64,000 nt of DNA from Pseudevernia furfuracea (Eukaryota > Ascomycota > Lecanoromycetes > Lecanorales > Parmeliaceae): positions 744,001 to 808,000 of the forward strand of contig JAIUPT010000039.1 of the NCBI GenBank assembly GCA_022315425.1, given 5' to 3'. Below the pieces are notes generated by a model. It was not told where the DNA came from, searched no databases, and saw only the letters and a program-made list of their open reading frames with translations. The translations under genes and the position numbers were made by a program. How positions within the stretch are numbered: position 1 is the stretch's first letter; the number at the start of each line of letters is the position of its first letter. Below, one piece after another: positions 11,081 through 22,037 of the stretch.

Positions 11081-12299
11081 ATGAGTACCGGAGAAGCTGA
11101 AGAGACTCAATCGACCTTTGGAGATGGCGGTGGAGGGCCCGGAGCTCCTACTCCCTTAGCAGTGCTTGAAGTACGTAAATCAAATGCCTGAAGCATAAGC
11201 ATCGATACTGACAAGAGCTATTAGGGCGTCGCCGGTCTGTCGGCCCGGGATATCAAGCTCATAGTCGATGGAGGATTCAATACTGTCGAGTCCGTGGCAT
11301 ATACGTAGGTCGATTCAGGCGCGATGATCTGTTATGGACTACGGCTGAGGTTGCACAGACCCCGAAGAGTACTTGAGCAAATCAAAGGCATCTCAGAACA
11401 AAAAGCCACCAAGATACTAGCAGAAGGTCCATCCTAACCTACCCCTCCTACATCTACCACCTCACTAACCCCTTCTCCACCCTGCAGCCTCCAAACTCGT
11501 CCCCATGGGCTTCACCACCGCTACCGAAATGCACCAACGCCGCTCCGAACTCATCTCCATCACCACCGGCTCAAAACAACTCGATACCTTGCTCGCCGGT
11601 GGCATTGAAACGGGCTCTGTCACAGAAATCTTCGGCGAATTTCGGACGGGAAAATCCCAAATTTGTCATACGCTCGCCGTCACTTGTCAGCTGCCATTTG
11701 ATATGGGTGGTGGGGAGGGGAAATGCTTGTATATTGATACTGAAGGGACGTTCAGACCTGTGCGACTCTTATCCGTAGCGAACAGATACGGTTTGTCTGG
11801 CGAGGAGGTACTGGACAACGTCGCCTACGCCCGTGCGTACAACTCGGATCATCAACTGCAACTCCTCAACCAAGCCTCCAACATGATGTGCGAAACCCGC
11901 TTCTCCCTCCTCATCGTCGACTCCGCAACCTCCCTTTACCGCACCGACTTCTCCGGCCGCGGCGAACTCTCCTCCCGGCAAACCCACCTCGCGAAATTCA
12001 TGCGCACTCTCCAACGTCTCGCCGACGAATTCGGCATCGCTGTCGTCATTACGAACCAAGTGGTCGCTCAAGTCGACGGCGGACCCAGCGCGATGTTCAA
12101 TCCGGATCCGAAGAAGCCGATTGGAGGGAATATCATCGCGCACGCATCAACTACGCGGTTGAGTCTCAAGAAGGGAAGGGGGGAGACGAGGATTTGTAAG
12201 ATTTATGATAGCCCGTGTTTGCCGGAGAGTGATTGTCTGTTTGCGATCAAGGAGGATGGGATTGGAGATCCGAGTCCGAAGGATTTGGAGAAGGATTGA
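11081..12299 (+). CDS. RAD51: RAD51 recombinase
   Basis: Four exons: 11081-11170, 11225-11304, 11359-11426 and 11488-12299, giving 349 aa, the usual eukaryotic RAD51 length. After an acidic, Gly-rich leader comes the N-terminal helix-hairpin-helix DNA-binding domain (about residues 28-85, GVAGLSARDIKLIVDGGF to KATKILAEASKLVPMGFTTA). The RecA core follows with Walker A GEFRTGKSQ, the LYIDTEGTFRP strand, Walker B LLIVDSATSLYR and the L2 region VITNQVVAQVDGG. In the family the protein forms nucleoprotein filaments and catalyses strand exchange in nuclear homologous recombination. It is called uvsC in Aspergillus and mei-3 in Neurospora. The third intron has an atypical GTCCAT donor but a good CTGCAG acceptor, and the frame needs it. 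Confidence 0.97.
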
Positions 12300-12867
12300 T
12301 GAATGCGATTGTGTGGGCTATGAAGAGGTGTGGAAAGGATGGCAAGGGTCAAAGATGGCATATTTGCTTCCCTCGTGGATTATGTTGCATGGCGTTGGGC
12401 AGGAAGTGTGATTTTAGAATCACAAACGGTTCTCCTGAATACAGGCGCTTGACACTGAGGAGGATAGGGTCGGTCGGAGTATGAAGATGGAATACAATAT
12501 ATCCGGCATGGCTGTCTGCGTTGCAGCTTTTGGTGTCTCCAGTAGATACATCCTAGATGTAATAAGAGAAGTATTTCAAGAGCCGTGCAGAGGGGGGCGA
12601 GATTCTAAAGGCAGTTAAGTAGCCTTTGACAGGAAGAGCCGATTTCATCCTGGACTCCCTACCCCTAAAAACGTGCGCAAATGAAAAGAGAGGGGAGCTT
12701 TCTCCTTCTGGCGTTTGGAGAGTATATATGAATTCCCTCTATGCATGACTTTTGCTCCGCGCTCTCTCTCACACCGATATCAAAGTCGTCATCACCTCTC
12801 GAATTCCCCTCACATATTACCATCGCTCAAAGAATAGGAGAACGCATGCCTGCCACCTTCTCCCTCA
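12300..12867. other. Convergent 3' flanks of RAD51 and NUP120
   Basis: No gene is seen. The two genes converge here, so both 3' untranslated regions and polyadenylation sites must lie in these 570 bases. Confidence 0.5.
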
Positions 12868-15800
12868 TCACAACATATCCATCTCATCCCCACCCCCGCC
12901 CACAAACCCAAACCTGCCCCCCTCGATCACGCTCCTCCGGTCCAACTCCTTCTGATACTGCGCCCTCACATCTTTAACCTCCACAATCTTCCTCTTCGCC
13001 TTCCCACCATTCGGATCCTCACTCAACACCCAACCATTCCCCTCTCCTGCACAAGCCAACAGATTGATCACGGCCAGATACTGATTTTCCAACCCATCGT
13101 CACCCCTCTTCGCCCTCGCCTGCGCAGCTTGCAGCGGAGGTAGCAGCGCCGCAGCCGCGCCTCGGAAATCCTGGTGATGGAGACGCCACGCAGCTAGTAT
13201 CTTAGGTTTCTTCTGCTCAACGAGTAACGCGTCGATTTTTTCATGCAGATTTACAGGAAACGGCAACGCCAGCAACCGCGGCAGTGCGTTCGGCGTACCC
13301 ACAATTGCTTGGATGAAACTCGGTAGGAGAGTCGAGGGCGAGGGATGACGCGTTAGCGCACTATATGCGGTAGTGAAGTCGGTTGATTGCAGGGAGGCTT
13401 GGAAGAGGGATGTCAGGAGGGTTATCGTGGTTGATTGGTTTTTTGTCTGAGAGGCGGGAGTGAGTTGGAGCGCAAGGTGGGCGAAATGCGCCATTTGGGT
13501 TGGACAGGAGTGGGCATCGAAAAGGTTGAGGAGGTGGGTGTAGTAGGTTGGGAGACCGTGGCCGAAATGGATGGATTCCATGGGGGTGAGGAGGGAGTGG
13601 GAGGCGTGGTGGTAGTCGAAGTTGCTAGGGCGAGCTGCGAAAACCCAGTCAGAATAAGATGTTCTTAGGGAGGAAAGCGGCTTACATAGCTTGAAAGCGG
13701 CTTTTTTGAAGTAGATAGCTGCTTCTGTGAACTCGCCCTTTAGAAGGGACAATCGACCTTTGATGTATGTTGCCCAGGCCGTTGAGGGCTGAAAGCGGAG
13801 GAAATCCGAAGCTAAGTCGAGATTGTTGTTTGCAAGTAGGTTGCACTGTACGTATACTGGGACATCATCAAATGTTACTGTTGGGTCATGCCCACCAGTA
13901 GCCCATATCAAGAGGTCTTGAATACTCTGGGTAAATGCTTCGCTCTGAGACTGCATCTCAAGTGATTGGGCCGGCAGATCGAAAGCAAAGAGGCTTTCAA
14001 GTACCGTTGAAATTCTAGGTTTGCTATCAATAGATGAGTCGATTTGCAAGGTGTTGGCCGGCGCTGGTTTCACCGATGGGTCGCTCTTCTCCACTCGGGT
14101 GTTCTTGGCGAGCCATTGCATGATCTGATATTGCTTGAGCAGCTCGAGTATCTCTACATAGATCCGCGGTGCATCGAAATTCTCCATAGCCGTTTCTTCC
14201 CTGTCGATGTCCATATCGATAAAGACAACCAGCACCAGCAAATCAAAGAGTAATTTCACACGCAGGTCTATCATTTCTTGGGCGCAATTGATTAGTAATT
14301 TGAGACCAAATCTCGTGTGCACTAGATCCGACGCATGTTCTGGAAGACCATGAGCCAAATCATCGAGAACGGCAAGAAAGGTGTCCGTTTCTAGACCGTC
14401 GAAGCCTCCTATTCGGTCTAGTACACCCATCAAGTCGTCGAAAGGCGCGCTACCAATATCATCGGCAAAGTTGCATTGATCGTAGAAGGATTGGATGCGA
14501 AGCGGAACAGAATACGAAGGGTCCAGCCAAAGTTCGGTAGCTAAGACCCTGTCGCAGGTACTTCGAAGGCGGTAGCTGAAGCTATGTTTAAATACCGTTG
14601 CTGCTTCGATGATTACTGCAAGCTCATCTGGAAGCCTAGGCTCAGCCCCGGGGTCTGCTTCGATAGATGGAGTCGGTAATAGATTGTTCGATACGGCCAA
14701 GTCAGCTGAGCTGTTTTGGGCTATATTTTCGATTTTTTCGCAGCTACGTATTGCAGAACATCCATCAGCGAAAGCAACCCAAGGCATCTGAGCATGCTTG
14801 TCACAGGCGAGAGACAGAACCTCCCATCTCGATTTGTTTAGATCACGAATGTCTTGCCACAGCACAGTCCACTCCTGGTTGGTGGCTGTACGGTGCGTGT
14901 TGATATCGGATGCAGCATTGGCACTTCTGACATGGGTTACGATGGCTGAATTAATTCGTTCTTTCACCGGAGCCTTGGGGTTGGCTAGTGAAACCGAGCG
15001 CTCCGAGCAATACATGCCAAGAGCCGTCTCGAGGATTGTCTCTGGGTATCTGCACGGGTAGAAGATGTAATCAAGCCACTTATCACTTGCACCTTCAGGA
15101 TCGAGGTCGGAGATCAGTGGTGGTTCAGAGTCACTCAGAGTCTCGAAGGCCGTAGTCGACCAGCTGTCATGCCACACGTTTGACAAATCCTGTATATCAT
15201 ACTTCAGGTTGTACAATTTGTACTGCCGGTTCGACCTCATGAGAATCCACATCTCGAGACTCTTTCCTTGCTGACCACCAGTGATCTTGAAGTCCGCAAC
15301 TTTCCAGATGGCTTTGCTCTCCGGACTTGGGTCGGGATCTGGTGGCTTCAAACAATACTCAGGGAAGAGATCGCGGACACCCTTGGCACCGTGATCTGGA
15401 TCCCGGATACCCCAGAATTTGAATTGTCCAAAACCGTGTGGAGAGAAAGTGACTGCATAGTACTCGCATCCATCTATAATTTCATCAATCCTAAAAAGTT
15501 GGAGTACATTCGGACTGCCCGGATCCAGCGTCACCTTTGGTATGTCGTGTGGCTCACGATGCTTCCACAGCAGATCCATAGAAAACACACTGGCAGCCTT
15601 GTTAAAATTCCAGATTCGTAAAGTGTGGTTCAAACACACAGCAAATAAATGCTTCTTGTCTGGAGATCTTGCCATGGCAATGGGCGTGCCCTGCTCCAGC
15701 GTAGTGCCATCATACCTTACAGTGTTGCTTCCTTGCCATCGAACAAGTCCTCGCAGAGACGAAGCCCATTGCCCATCACCATATGTTGCCTCTTGCCACT

Positions 15801-16464
15801 TTGATCCATCTTCGTCTTTGTTCCTGCTCAATCGCAGGATCCGGCCATCACTCAGTGAAACGATAAGCTGTCGGAAGCTTGCGGCGATCAGCCTGTGCGG
15901 CGTGCTTATGCTGAAGGTGGCCGGCTTAGATGCCTTGCACCACCTCGACACATCCTCTTCTGAAGCTGCGGCGATGCAGAAAAAGTCCTTGGGAAGCGTG
16001 AATGTACATAGCTCATTTCCTCTTGTCAGAGTGAAAACATTGAGGGCATCCTGGTCTTCCGAATCCGCCAATGCTATACCGCCAAGATTGAGCCCGGCTG
16101 GGAAGCAAAGTTGTATGATGTAAGAGGCTTCCCTTGTCTCGCCGCTGCTCTTGCTTAGGTCAATCGAACGCAGCTCCAGAACCTTCCCTTCTTGCAGAAC
16201 GCGCCAGAGAAAGTTTCGCGGATGTCGCTTGGATTTGCCGAAATAGAGGGAGCCAGTTGTTGCAATACAGCACTTTGTGAATGACTTTTCATCTCTATGA
16301 CCCGTAGTGTTCTTCAGAATCCGTCGTTGCTGCCTTGGTCGAACAGTAAACGCGCTGGTGGAAGGGATCTGTATTTGGATCACTGAGCTTGAAGTGAGGG
16401 GCTCAAGGTCAACTCTGGCTTCCTTGAAAAGAGCCAACGAGCTCACCGGAGCTTTGGAGTCCAT
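12868..16464 (-). CDS. NUP120: Nucleoporin Nup120/Nup160 family
   Basis: A frame of 1198 codons is open, but it includes a probable 51-nt in-frame intron at 13685-13635: donor GTAAGC, branch TTCTGAC, acceptor CGCAG. Splicing gives 1181 aa and joins AAFKL to RPSNFDYHHA through a Ser codon. The N-terminal half has the family block SLYFGKSKRHPRNFLWRVLQ and NLGGIALADSED, fitting the beta-propeller. The C-terminal half is helical with TPR-like segments. In the family this is a scaffold of the Y-shaped Nup84/Nup107 complex of the nuclear pore. The start at 16464 is the only ATG upstream of the conserved block in this frame. It converges with RAD51. Confidence 0.93.
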   Translation of the reverse strand: MDSKAPVSSLALFKEARVDLEPLTSSSVIQIQIPSTSAFTVRPRQQRRILKNTTGHRDEKSFTKCCIATTGSLYFGKSKRHPRNFLWRVLQEGKVLELRSIDLSKSSGETREASYIIQLCFPAGLNLGGIALADSEDQDALNVFTLTRGNELCTFTLPKDFFCIAAASEEDVSRWCKASKPATFSISTPHRLIAASFRQLIVSLSDGRILRLSRNKDEDGSKWQEATYGDGQWASSLRGLVRWQGSNTVRYDGTTLEQGTPIAMARSPDKKHLFAVCLNHTLRIWNFNKAASVFSMDLLWKHREPHDIPKVTLDPGSPNVLQLFRIDEIIDGCEYYAVTFSPHGFGQFKFWGIRDPDHGAKGVRDLFPEYCLKPPDPDPSPESKAIWKVADFKITGGQQGKSLEMWILMRSNRQYKLYNLKYDIQDLSNVWHDSWSTTAFETLSDSEPPLISDLDPEGASDKWLDYIFYPCRYPETILETALGMYCSERSVSLANPKAPVKERINSAIVTHVRSANAASDINTHRTATNQEWTVLWQDIRDLNKSRWEVLSLACDKHAQMPWVAFADGCSAIRSCEKIENIAQNSSADLAVSNNLLPTPSIEADPGAEPRLPDELAVIIEAATVFKHSFSYRLRSTCDRVLATELWLDPSYSVPLRIQSFYDQCNFADDIGSAPFDDLMGVLDRIGGFDGLETDTFLAVLDDLAHGLPEHASDLVHTRFGLKLLINCAQEMIDLRVKLLFDLLVLVVFIDMDIDREETAMENFDAPRIYVEILELLKQYQIMQWLAKNTRVEKSDPSVKPAPANTLQIDSSIDSKPRISTVLESLFAFDLPAQSLEMQSQSEAFTQSIQDLLIWATGGHDPTVTFDDVPVYVQCNLLANNNLDLASDFLRFQPSTAWATYIKGRLSLLKGEFTEAAIYFKKAAFKLCKPLSSLRTSYSDWVFAARPSNFDYHHASHSLLTPMESIHFGHGLPTYYTHLLNLFDAHSCPTQMAHFAHLALQLTPASQTKNQSTTITLLTSLFQASLQSTDFTTAYSALTRHPSPSTLLPSFIQAIVGTPNALPRLLALPFPVNLHEKIDALLVEQKKPKILAAWRLHHQDFRGAAAALLPPLQAAQARAKRGDDGLENQYLAVINLLACAGEGNGWVLSEDPNGGKAKRKIVEVKDVRAQYQKELDRRSVIEGGRFGFVGGGGDEMDML
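13635..13685 (-). other. Stopless in-frame 51-nt intron in NUP120
   Basis: GTAAGC, then a TTCTGAC branch and TTTTCGCAG, exactly 51 nt, with no stop in the coding frame. The encoded 17 residues break a conserved helical stretch, so splicing is the likelier state. Confidence 0.75.
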
Positions 16465-17118
16465 TGGACTACGGCTTGCAGCCAGCTGCTGTTACAGTTG
16501 ACGACGTAGAATTCAATCAATTTGTTTGCTACGCGCCTGTCTCGCCTGTTGAAACATCATGTCGCGCCGGCTATTCTCCGGTCTTGGCATTCACAAAATC
16601 TCCCCCCTCGAGCCCCTTTTGGCATTCAACCCAGCTCATTCAAGTCACCATGTCCTATTGTGTATTGCGAAGCTGCTCATATGTTGAGCTTTCGATCCTA
16701 GTATTCTGCATATCTGCCAATGTTTCTTCGCTTTATAATAGTTGCAAAAATGCGAAGATTTGAGACCTCATCAGACTCTAGACGCTAAGATTGAGCGATG
16801 AGATATCATCTCATAAAGATCAAGTGCTGGATTGAGATCTTAGCGCTCGATTTGGGACCTCCAGTCTGCCCGCCCGAAGAAAGGCCAATTGCGGAATAAA
16901 TTTCTGGACTATTGTATTACTGGTAGAAAGAGATGAGCATAGCGGATTTACATCACGAACACACCTCGACGTGCTCGCTATGCTATTTCATGTCAAGAAC
17001 AAGATATTCACATTACGTGAAAGCTAGGCATGACAAGGTCCTAGCCTATATTACTAGCAGAGTTTTGAAGATAATTAAAGAGTTCGAGCATGAGACCGTA
17101 CTCTTGACACTGACTAGC
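16465..17118. other. Intergenic region with nested hairpin
   Basis: No gene is seen. A perfect 7-bp stem with a 3-base loop (ATGAGAT-ATC-ATCTCAT, 16798-16814) sits inside a second inverted pair (CGCTAAGAT 16783-16791 with ATCTTAGCG 16837-16845). Confidence 0.5.
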
Positions 17119-17950
17119 TCATTGCATTCCCAGCCATGAAAGCCAGGCATCGATGCCAGCTTCGTACCACATCTTCTCCTTTGGTGGTTCTTCAATCCTG
17201 ACTTCATCGAGTCCAAGCTGTTCACGTAACGGGTTACGCTCAGGTGCTGGCTTGTCCGCACTGCCTTCACTTTCCGCCCACAATTTCGCCAGACGCCCAA
17301 GTATCCCCGTCTCTTCCTGTCGTCTTTGTCGACGCACGGCTTCGCCATCGACCCATAGACTAATACACCACGCCACGGTGAGTAGGTCGCGCAACTGTTT
17401 GCTGAGCGCTTCATTCACGAAGTCGAGCCGTCTTTCGTCACTTGACGATGGCCCAGCGGCAGAGGCACTTAGTAGAATCCATCGTGTGGTCTGGATTTGG
17501 AATTCCAACGCGAGGACTTTGTTGGTCGTTGAGTCAGACCAAGAGTGTGTGTTAAGCCATCCTTTGTCCGAATTTTTCCCCAGCTGAACACCCCTCTTGA
17601 ACACTACCGATTTGCTGAAGTGGCCTCCACTGATAGATAGCGCAGGTCTCAAGTTTCCCAGTGAACCCTCAACTTTCAATGATGGCCTCAGACAGGCTTG
17701 AGTGAAGTTGATACAGAGATTTCAATCATATTCCCAGCCACGGGTGTCTATGTCATCGAATTTGGCAAAGGCTGTGTACAGTTTTGGCTTGGAATCGATG
17801 GTGGTGTTACCAGAATTAAAGCCATGGATTGTGCCGTGTCGTTTGTACGTTATCGAGGTTGAACAGTAGCCTCTATTTTCCAAATATGTCGCTTCGGCTA
17901 GGTAGTAAAGAGGGGAATGTGAGGTCCTGCGCTAGGCAGATTACATTCCC
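17119..17950 (-). pseudogene. Conserved-looking unknown protein gene interrupted by an in-frame TGA
   Basis: Two long blocks lie in one frame. The upstream block includes TKLYTAF-like, GYCSTSITYKRHGTIHGF and KFDDIDTRGWEYD. The downstream block has NFTQACLRPSLKVEGSLGN, LSISGGHFSKSVVFKRG, SWSDSTTNKVLALEFQ, TRWILLSASAAG and LLTVAWCISLWVDGEAVRR, ending at 17119. A single TGA (17724-17722) separates them where the frame would read Tyr-Asp-stop-Asn. Likely a Trp codon was lost, or there is a 45-nt intron with a weak GTGGCT donor across the stop, or a base error. An earlier exon ending before the acceptor GCGCAG near 17933 is probable but not resolved. There is no known domain or signal peptide. The high residue-level order suggests it was a real gene until recently. 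Confidence 0.55.
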
Positions 17951-19947
17951 CTTTCTTAATATGCAAGCTCGTCAGGTAGCTGAGGATGGACGGGGGTGTA
18001 GCGTTCAGCATGGAGTCAGGAAGGCTGGTGAATCTAGGCTGGAGTTCACTTTATTGATTTGGTTGGGTTCATTTATGGTCTTGATTTCTTGTTACTGGTC
18101 GTTGTTTGGACCAGCTATACTCTTCGTATCTTGGGAACTGCCATATGGTGGAGGGGAGCCTTCAGGGCGTGCGATGAGTTCCTCTTGCATATTGAATAGG
18201 TTCTGAGGCTTAACTCAGTAATGAGAATACGACGGGGGAATTTACTGAGAGTTCTTAGTTAGTCTTCTCTAATGAAGACTGGGAGCGGAAATGGTCTCTT
18301 AACTGCGGAATGAAGGTGCCAAGGCACGCTAAAGACTATTAGGTGTGTTGAGAATTCACCCTGTGACCTTTGCATGAGAAAAAAATATCAAACACACAGG
18401 CGAGCGTAACTCGAGATATCGGCGCAGGGGTCTTGAAGTCCTGAAGTACCGTATCCTCCCCCCTTCCTTTGTCAATCTCGTTTTTGCATCTTTCGACTCT
18501 GCCTTTGGTCATCACTAGATTGGACGATAGTCTTCTAACACGTCTCTCACAGGCGAAGAGGTTCGCTCTTGGCTGCAGGAGAGCTCACACTAAAAATAAC
18601 TCCGGACTCTCTCTTCGATCACTTGATCGCTGCGTACTTTAGACATGGCTGGAGCAACAATCCTGTGTATGGGAAGATTTGACGGCCTTGGACTCAGAGT
18701 TGCAATGTTTTCACGAACGGGGTCTTGGATAACTACCTAAACTGTTGAACTTTAGAGGAGTGAGCTGGTCATAGTGCTTTGCATAAAAATTATATGTTGT
18801 AAGCTTGGTGGGAAACGCTTTAGCCTCGTGAAATTTCTTCACTTCTTTAAATATATGAGATATGCAATAGAAAGCGGTCAATTTTGATAAAACCTCGGAA
18901 GCATTATTCTAGGCATTGGAATAACACGCTGTACTGTTCAGAGCTAAGGGGAACACGAAGACACAAATAGTGAGGAACCAGCCTTCCGAACTTTGACTTC
19001 ACGTTCTCTTCCCTGCCTGGACACAAGAATCATACTGCTGCGCAAGCTCCTAATACTCCTCCAAAGCGGCACTTACGAAAATCCCCGTGTTTCACTTGAC
19101 AATCCACTTTTCCTTTCAACCAATCACGGTGTGTTCTATAACGTCGCTCATGGGGGAAGTCGTAAAGTATAGTTAAACCAAGCGTAGCTACGGGTGATCC
19201 ATTTACTCGAGCAGAAGATGGTAGAGCATGTGGTATGTCCTCCTGGGCATCCCAGTAGAGATCGCCTTCATCATCGACGATGGTCTCTGGGAAGAGATCG
19301 TGGAAGACATAAGCTTACTGGTATCCCTTTGAAGACAGTAACAAGGCGGTGGGAAGTAAGGATCGGCAGATACTACAGCGGAGTCATCCCATTGAGTTCC
19401 TTGCCTTGAATCTGCACCGTGCTTGTCCATTGTCTCAGCACTATCGCCCTCCGTCTTGGGGGCGCCAGATTTTCCATCGTTAGATTCGGCTATACCCCTA
19501 CTCGTAACTTATATTCTTTATCCTTGAGAAACTAGAAAAAAAAATCGCAATTCTAGCACCCCCCCAAAAGTGAGGCAGAATATGTTGAACGATATCTTTC
19601 ACGAGATGAAGATATCCTTCCATGTATCTTGAGGGTTGCCGATGGACTGCTAGAAAATAGAAAGCACCGCAACACCATTGTACCAGCGCCATTAGGAATC
19701 GAACCTAATACGAACTAAACACCTCCGCAAAACACTGCTGTAACAAATTCCCATGACCGAACGCTTCCCCGAAAGGGATAGATCGTGTGTGGAAAGGAGC
19801 GTCTGAGGACTGATTTTGTGCATTTTTCGGCTATTCCCCGGCCAATTGCGCATTGAATCGCGCGCAACAAACTTCACAACCCTAAGGTATTCCATCACTC
19901 CATCCACCACCTCCTCCCCCCCAAGCCTATCTTATCACCATACCACC
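17951..19947. other. 2-kb intergenic region, one possible coding remnant
   Basis: Mostly short frames. A possible remnant at 19064-19490 (-) is listed separately. Near 19690 there is a sequence like a tRNA T-arm, but no tRNA fold around it. Homopolymer runs of A and C occur at 19537-19570. Confidence 0.45.
19064..19490 (-). other. Possible unrecognised spliced or decayed coding remnant
   Basis: On the minus strand a frame is open from about 19315 to 19076 and reads protein-like (ETIVDDEGDLYWDAQEDIP, ATLGLTILYDFPHERRYRTH), ending at a GTAAGT donor. Immediately upstream another frame reads SNDGKSGAPKTEGDSAETMD and VVSADPYFPPPCYC. The two frames differ, so either a short intron or a frameshift lies near 19290-19320. 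No ATG can be fixed and no family is recognised. Confidence 0.25.
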
Positions 19948-20404
19948 ATGTCCGCAGCAGCAGAAGGCTCCGGCCCCACCACCAAAGCAACCACCACCAC
20001 CGACACCTCCTCCACGCTCAAAGATCAGCAAAAGCCTGCCGCGGCGCTGGAGGAAGACGACGAGTTCGAGGACTTCCCCGTCGACGGTACGTGTGTGCGC
20101 ATAGTTCCCTTTTCTCTCGGCCTACAAGCTAGGGGGGAAGAAGAGAGGACCGAGGCGGTGTTTGCTGATTGGTATACTTCCCTTACCGCAGATTGGCCGC
20201 CGGAAGAGAGCGAAGTGCCGCCGGGGCAGGAGGGCGGGACGACGCATTTGTGGGAGGAGAGCTGGGACGACGATGACACGAGTGAGGATTTCTCGAAGCA
20301 GTTGAAGTGAGTCGTTCGTTTTGAAGCTGCCTCGGAGTACGTACGGTTTGGATGCTGACTATGTACGCAGGGAGGAGCTGGCGAAGGTCAAGGGTCAGAA
20401 ATAG
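19948..20404 (+). CDS. SEM1: SEM1/DSS1 26S proteasome lid subunit
   Basis: Three exons: 19948-20086, 20192-20306 and 20371-20404, giving 95 aa, close to the family's usual 70-90. The product is very acidic with the diagnostic Trp motifs: DEFEDFPVD then DWPPEE, LWEESWDDDDTSEDFSKQLK and the basic EELAKVKGQK tail. In the family it is an intrinsically disordered part of the 19S proteasome lid and of TREX-2, and in many eukaryotes it binds BRCA2. Both introns are phase-consistent GT-AG. The gene converges with phosphoglycerate kinase, 288 bp apart. Confidence 0.95.
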
Positions 20405-20692
20405 AGTCTGGGAAGGACCACGGAAGCGTTGATGGCGTTTGGGTTGCATAGACCGATTCACGTTAAGACGGCGGCTCTGCCAATGAAAGCCAAAATCAAA
20501 ACATGGACCTGGTGATGCTATATGGAATCTATTGAAGCTTTATTGCTAAGGAGATATCTATCTACAGGAAAAGAAGATCATAAGCCAGTGTCGTCCAGTC
20601 GTGTCTTTTTCCCCTTCATTCTTAGAGCTCCGACTCTTTTCTTTCTCCGCATCAGAGCCACCTGCAGCATAACCGTCCCGACAGGAGCTCAT

Positions 20693-22037
20693 CTACTTAG
20701 CCCTCGGCTTCTCCGACAGCGCACTAACACCTGGCAGCTCCTTGCCTTCAAGCAGCTCCAAACTCGCTCCACCCCCAGTCGACACATGACTGAGCTTGTC
20801 CTCAACCCCATACTTGGCTGCCACAGTCGCTGTGTCTCCACCCCCAACGATGACAATATTTCCCTTCTCCACTGCTTCCGTCGCAGCATCCATAACCATC
20901 TTTGTCCCTTTCGCAAATGGTTCCATCTCAAAGACACCGGGTGGTCCATTCCACAGCGTCGTCTTGGCCTCGGCGATGGTTTTCTTGAAGAGCTCGATAC
21001 TCTTCTCGCCGCAATCAAGTCCCATCCAGCCGTCAGGGATACCCTCGGAGTCTGTAGCATAGCCAGTCTTCGCATCCTTGTCGAACTTGTCCGCTGTCAC
21101 GTAATCGCAAGGTAGCACCATCTTAACCCCATTCCTCCTCGCCTTCTTAACCAAATTGCCCACCGTTTCGCTGCCCGCCTCGTCGAACAAGCTGTTGCCG
21201 ATCTTGACATTTTCGAGCGTCTTCTTGAACGTGAACGCCATACCACCGCAGATGATCAAGCTGTCCACTTTCGAAAGCAGATTGTCAATCAGCTGAATCT
21301 TATCCGAGACCTTAGCACCACCAAGTATGGCCAGGAAAGGTCGTTTCGGCTTCTCGAGCGCTTGGGCGAAATAGTCCAATTCCTTCTTCATCAGAAATCC
21401 CGATGCTTTCTCCGGCAGCTTTACGCCAACCATAGAACTGTGAGCGCGATGTGCGGTACCGAATGCGTCATTGATGTAGACATCGCCTAGGGCCGTCAGT
21501 CCTTTGCGGAAATTGTCCACGTCTCCCTTATCCGCCTTGACCTTCTTTCCTTCGCTGTCCTTACTGCTCCCTTCCTCCTCCGCATGGAATCGCAGGTTCT
21601 CCAACAACACCACCTCCCCGTCACTAGCTTTATTCACCGTCTCCTCGACCTCCTTTCCCACACAGTCCTCGGTGAAGATGACTTTTTTCCCTAGCAACTT
21701 CTCGAGCTCCGGAACGACCGGTTTTAGGGAGTACTTGGCGTTGGGGTGACCTTCTGGACGGCCAAGGTGGGACATGAGGATGATGGCTTTGGCGCCATGG
21801 TCGCCGGCGTATTTGATGGTGGGAATGGCGCCGACGATGCGCTGGTTATTTGTGATGTTCTTGTCGGAGTCGAGTGGGACGTTGAAGTCGACCTAGAAGG
21901 TAAGTGTTAGCAGTAGATATGAAGTTTTGAGGAAACGCGGATTCGGGGCAGTCGTAGCCGAATTTCCATACCCGTATGAGGACTCTCTTGCCCTTCAGGT
22001 CGACGTCGGTGATAGCAAGCTTGTTAGACAGAGACAT
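20693..22037 (-). CDS. PGK1: Phosphoglycerate kinase
   Basis: Two exons, 22037-21972 and 21892-20693, giving 421 aa. Exon 1 encodes MSLSNKLAITDVDLKGKRVL. The intron (GTATGG to TTCTAG) falls before the conserved VDFNVPLD. Further marks are MSHLGRPEG, LLENLRFHAEEEG, YINDAFGTAHRAHSS, LGGAKVSDKIQLIDNLL, TTLWNGPPGVFE and the nucleotide-binding GGGDTATVAAKYG. It transfers phosphate from 1,3-bisphosphoglycerate to ADP, the first ATP-forming step of glycolysis, in the cytosol. Lys and Asp at the hinge are intact, so it should be active. It lies downstream of argininosuccinate lyase on the same strand. Confidence 0.98.

Noticed and set aside
19680..19765. tRNA-like T-arm (TTAGG-TTCGATT-CCTAA on the minus strand)
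   Set aside because: The acceptor, D-arm and anticodon stems cannot be formed at the right distances, so it is a chance motif or a remote relic.
20522..21115. 197-codon frame opposite PGK
   Set aside because: It is antisense to the highly conserved phosphoglycerate kinase exon and has no support of its own.
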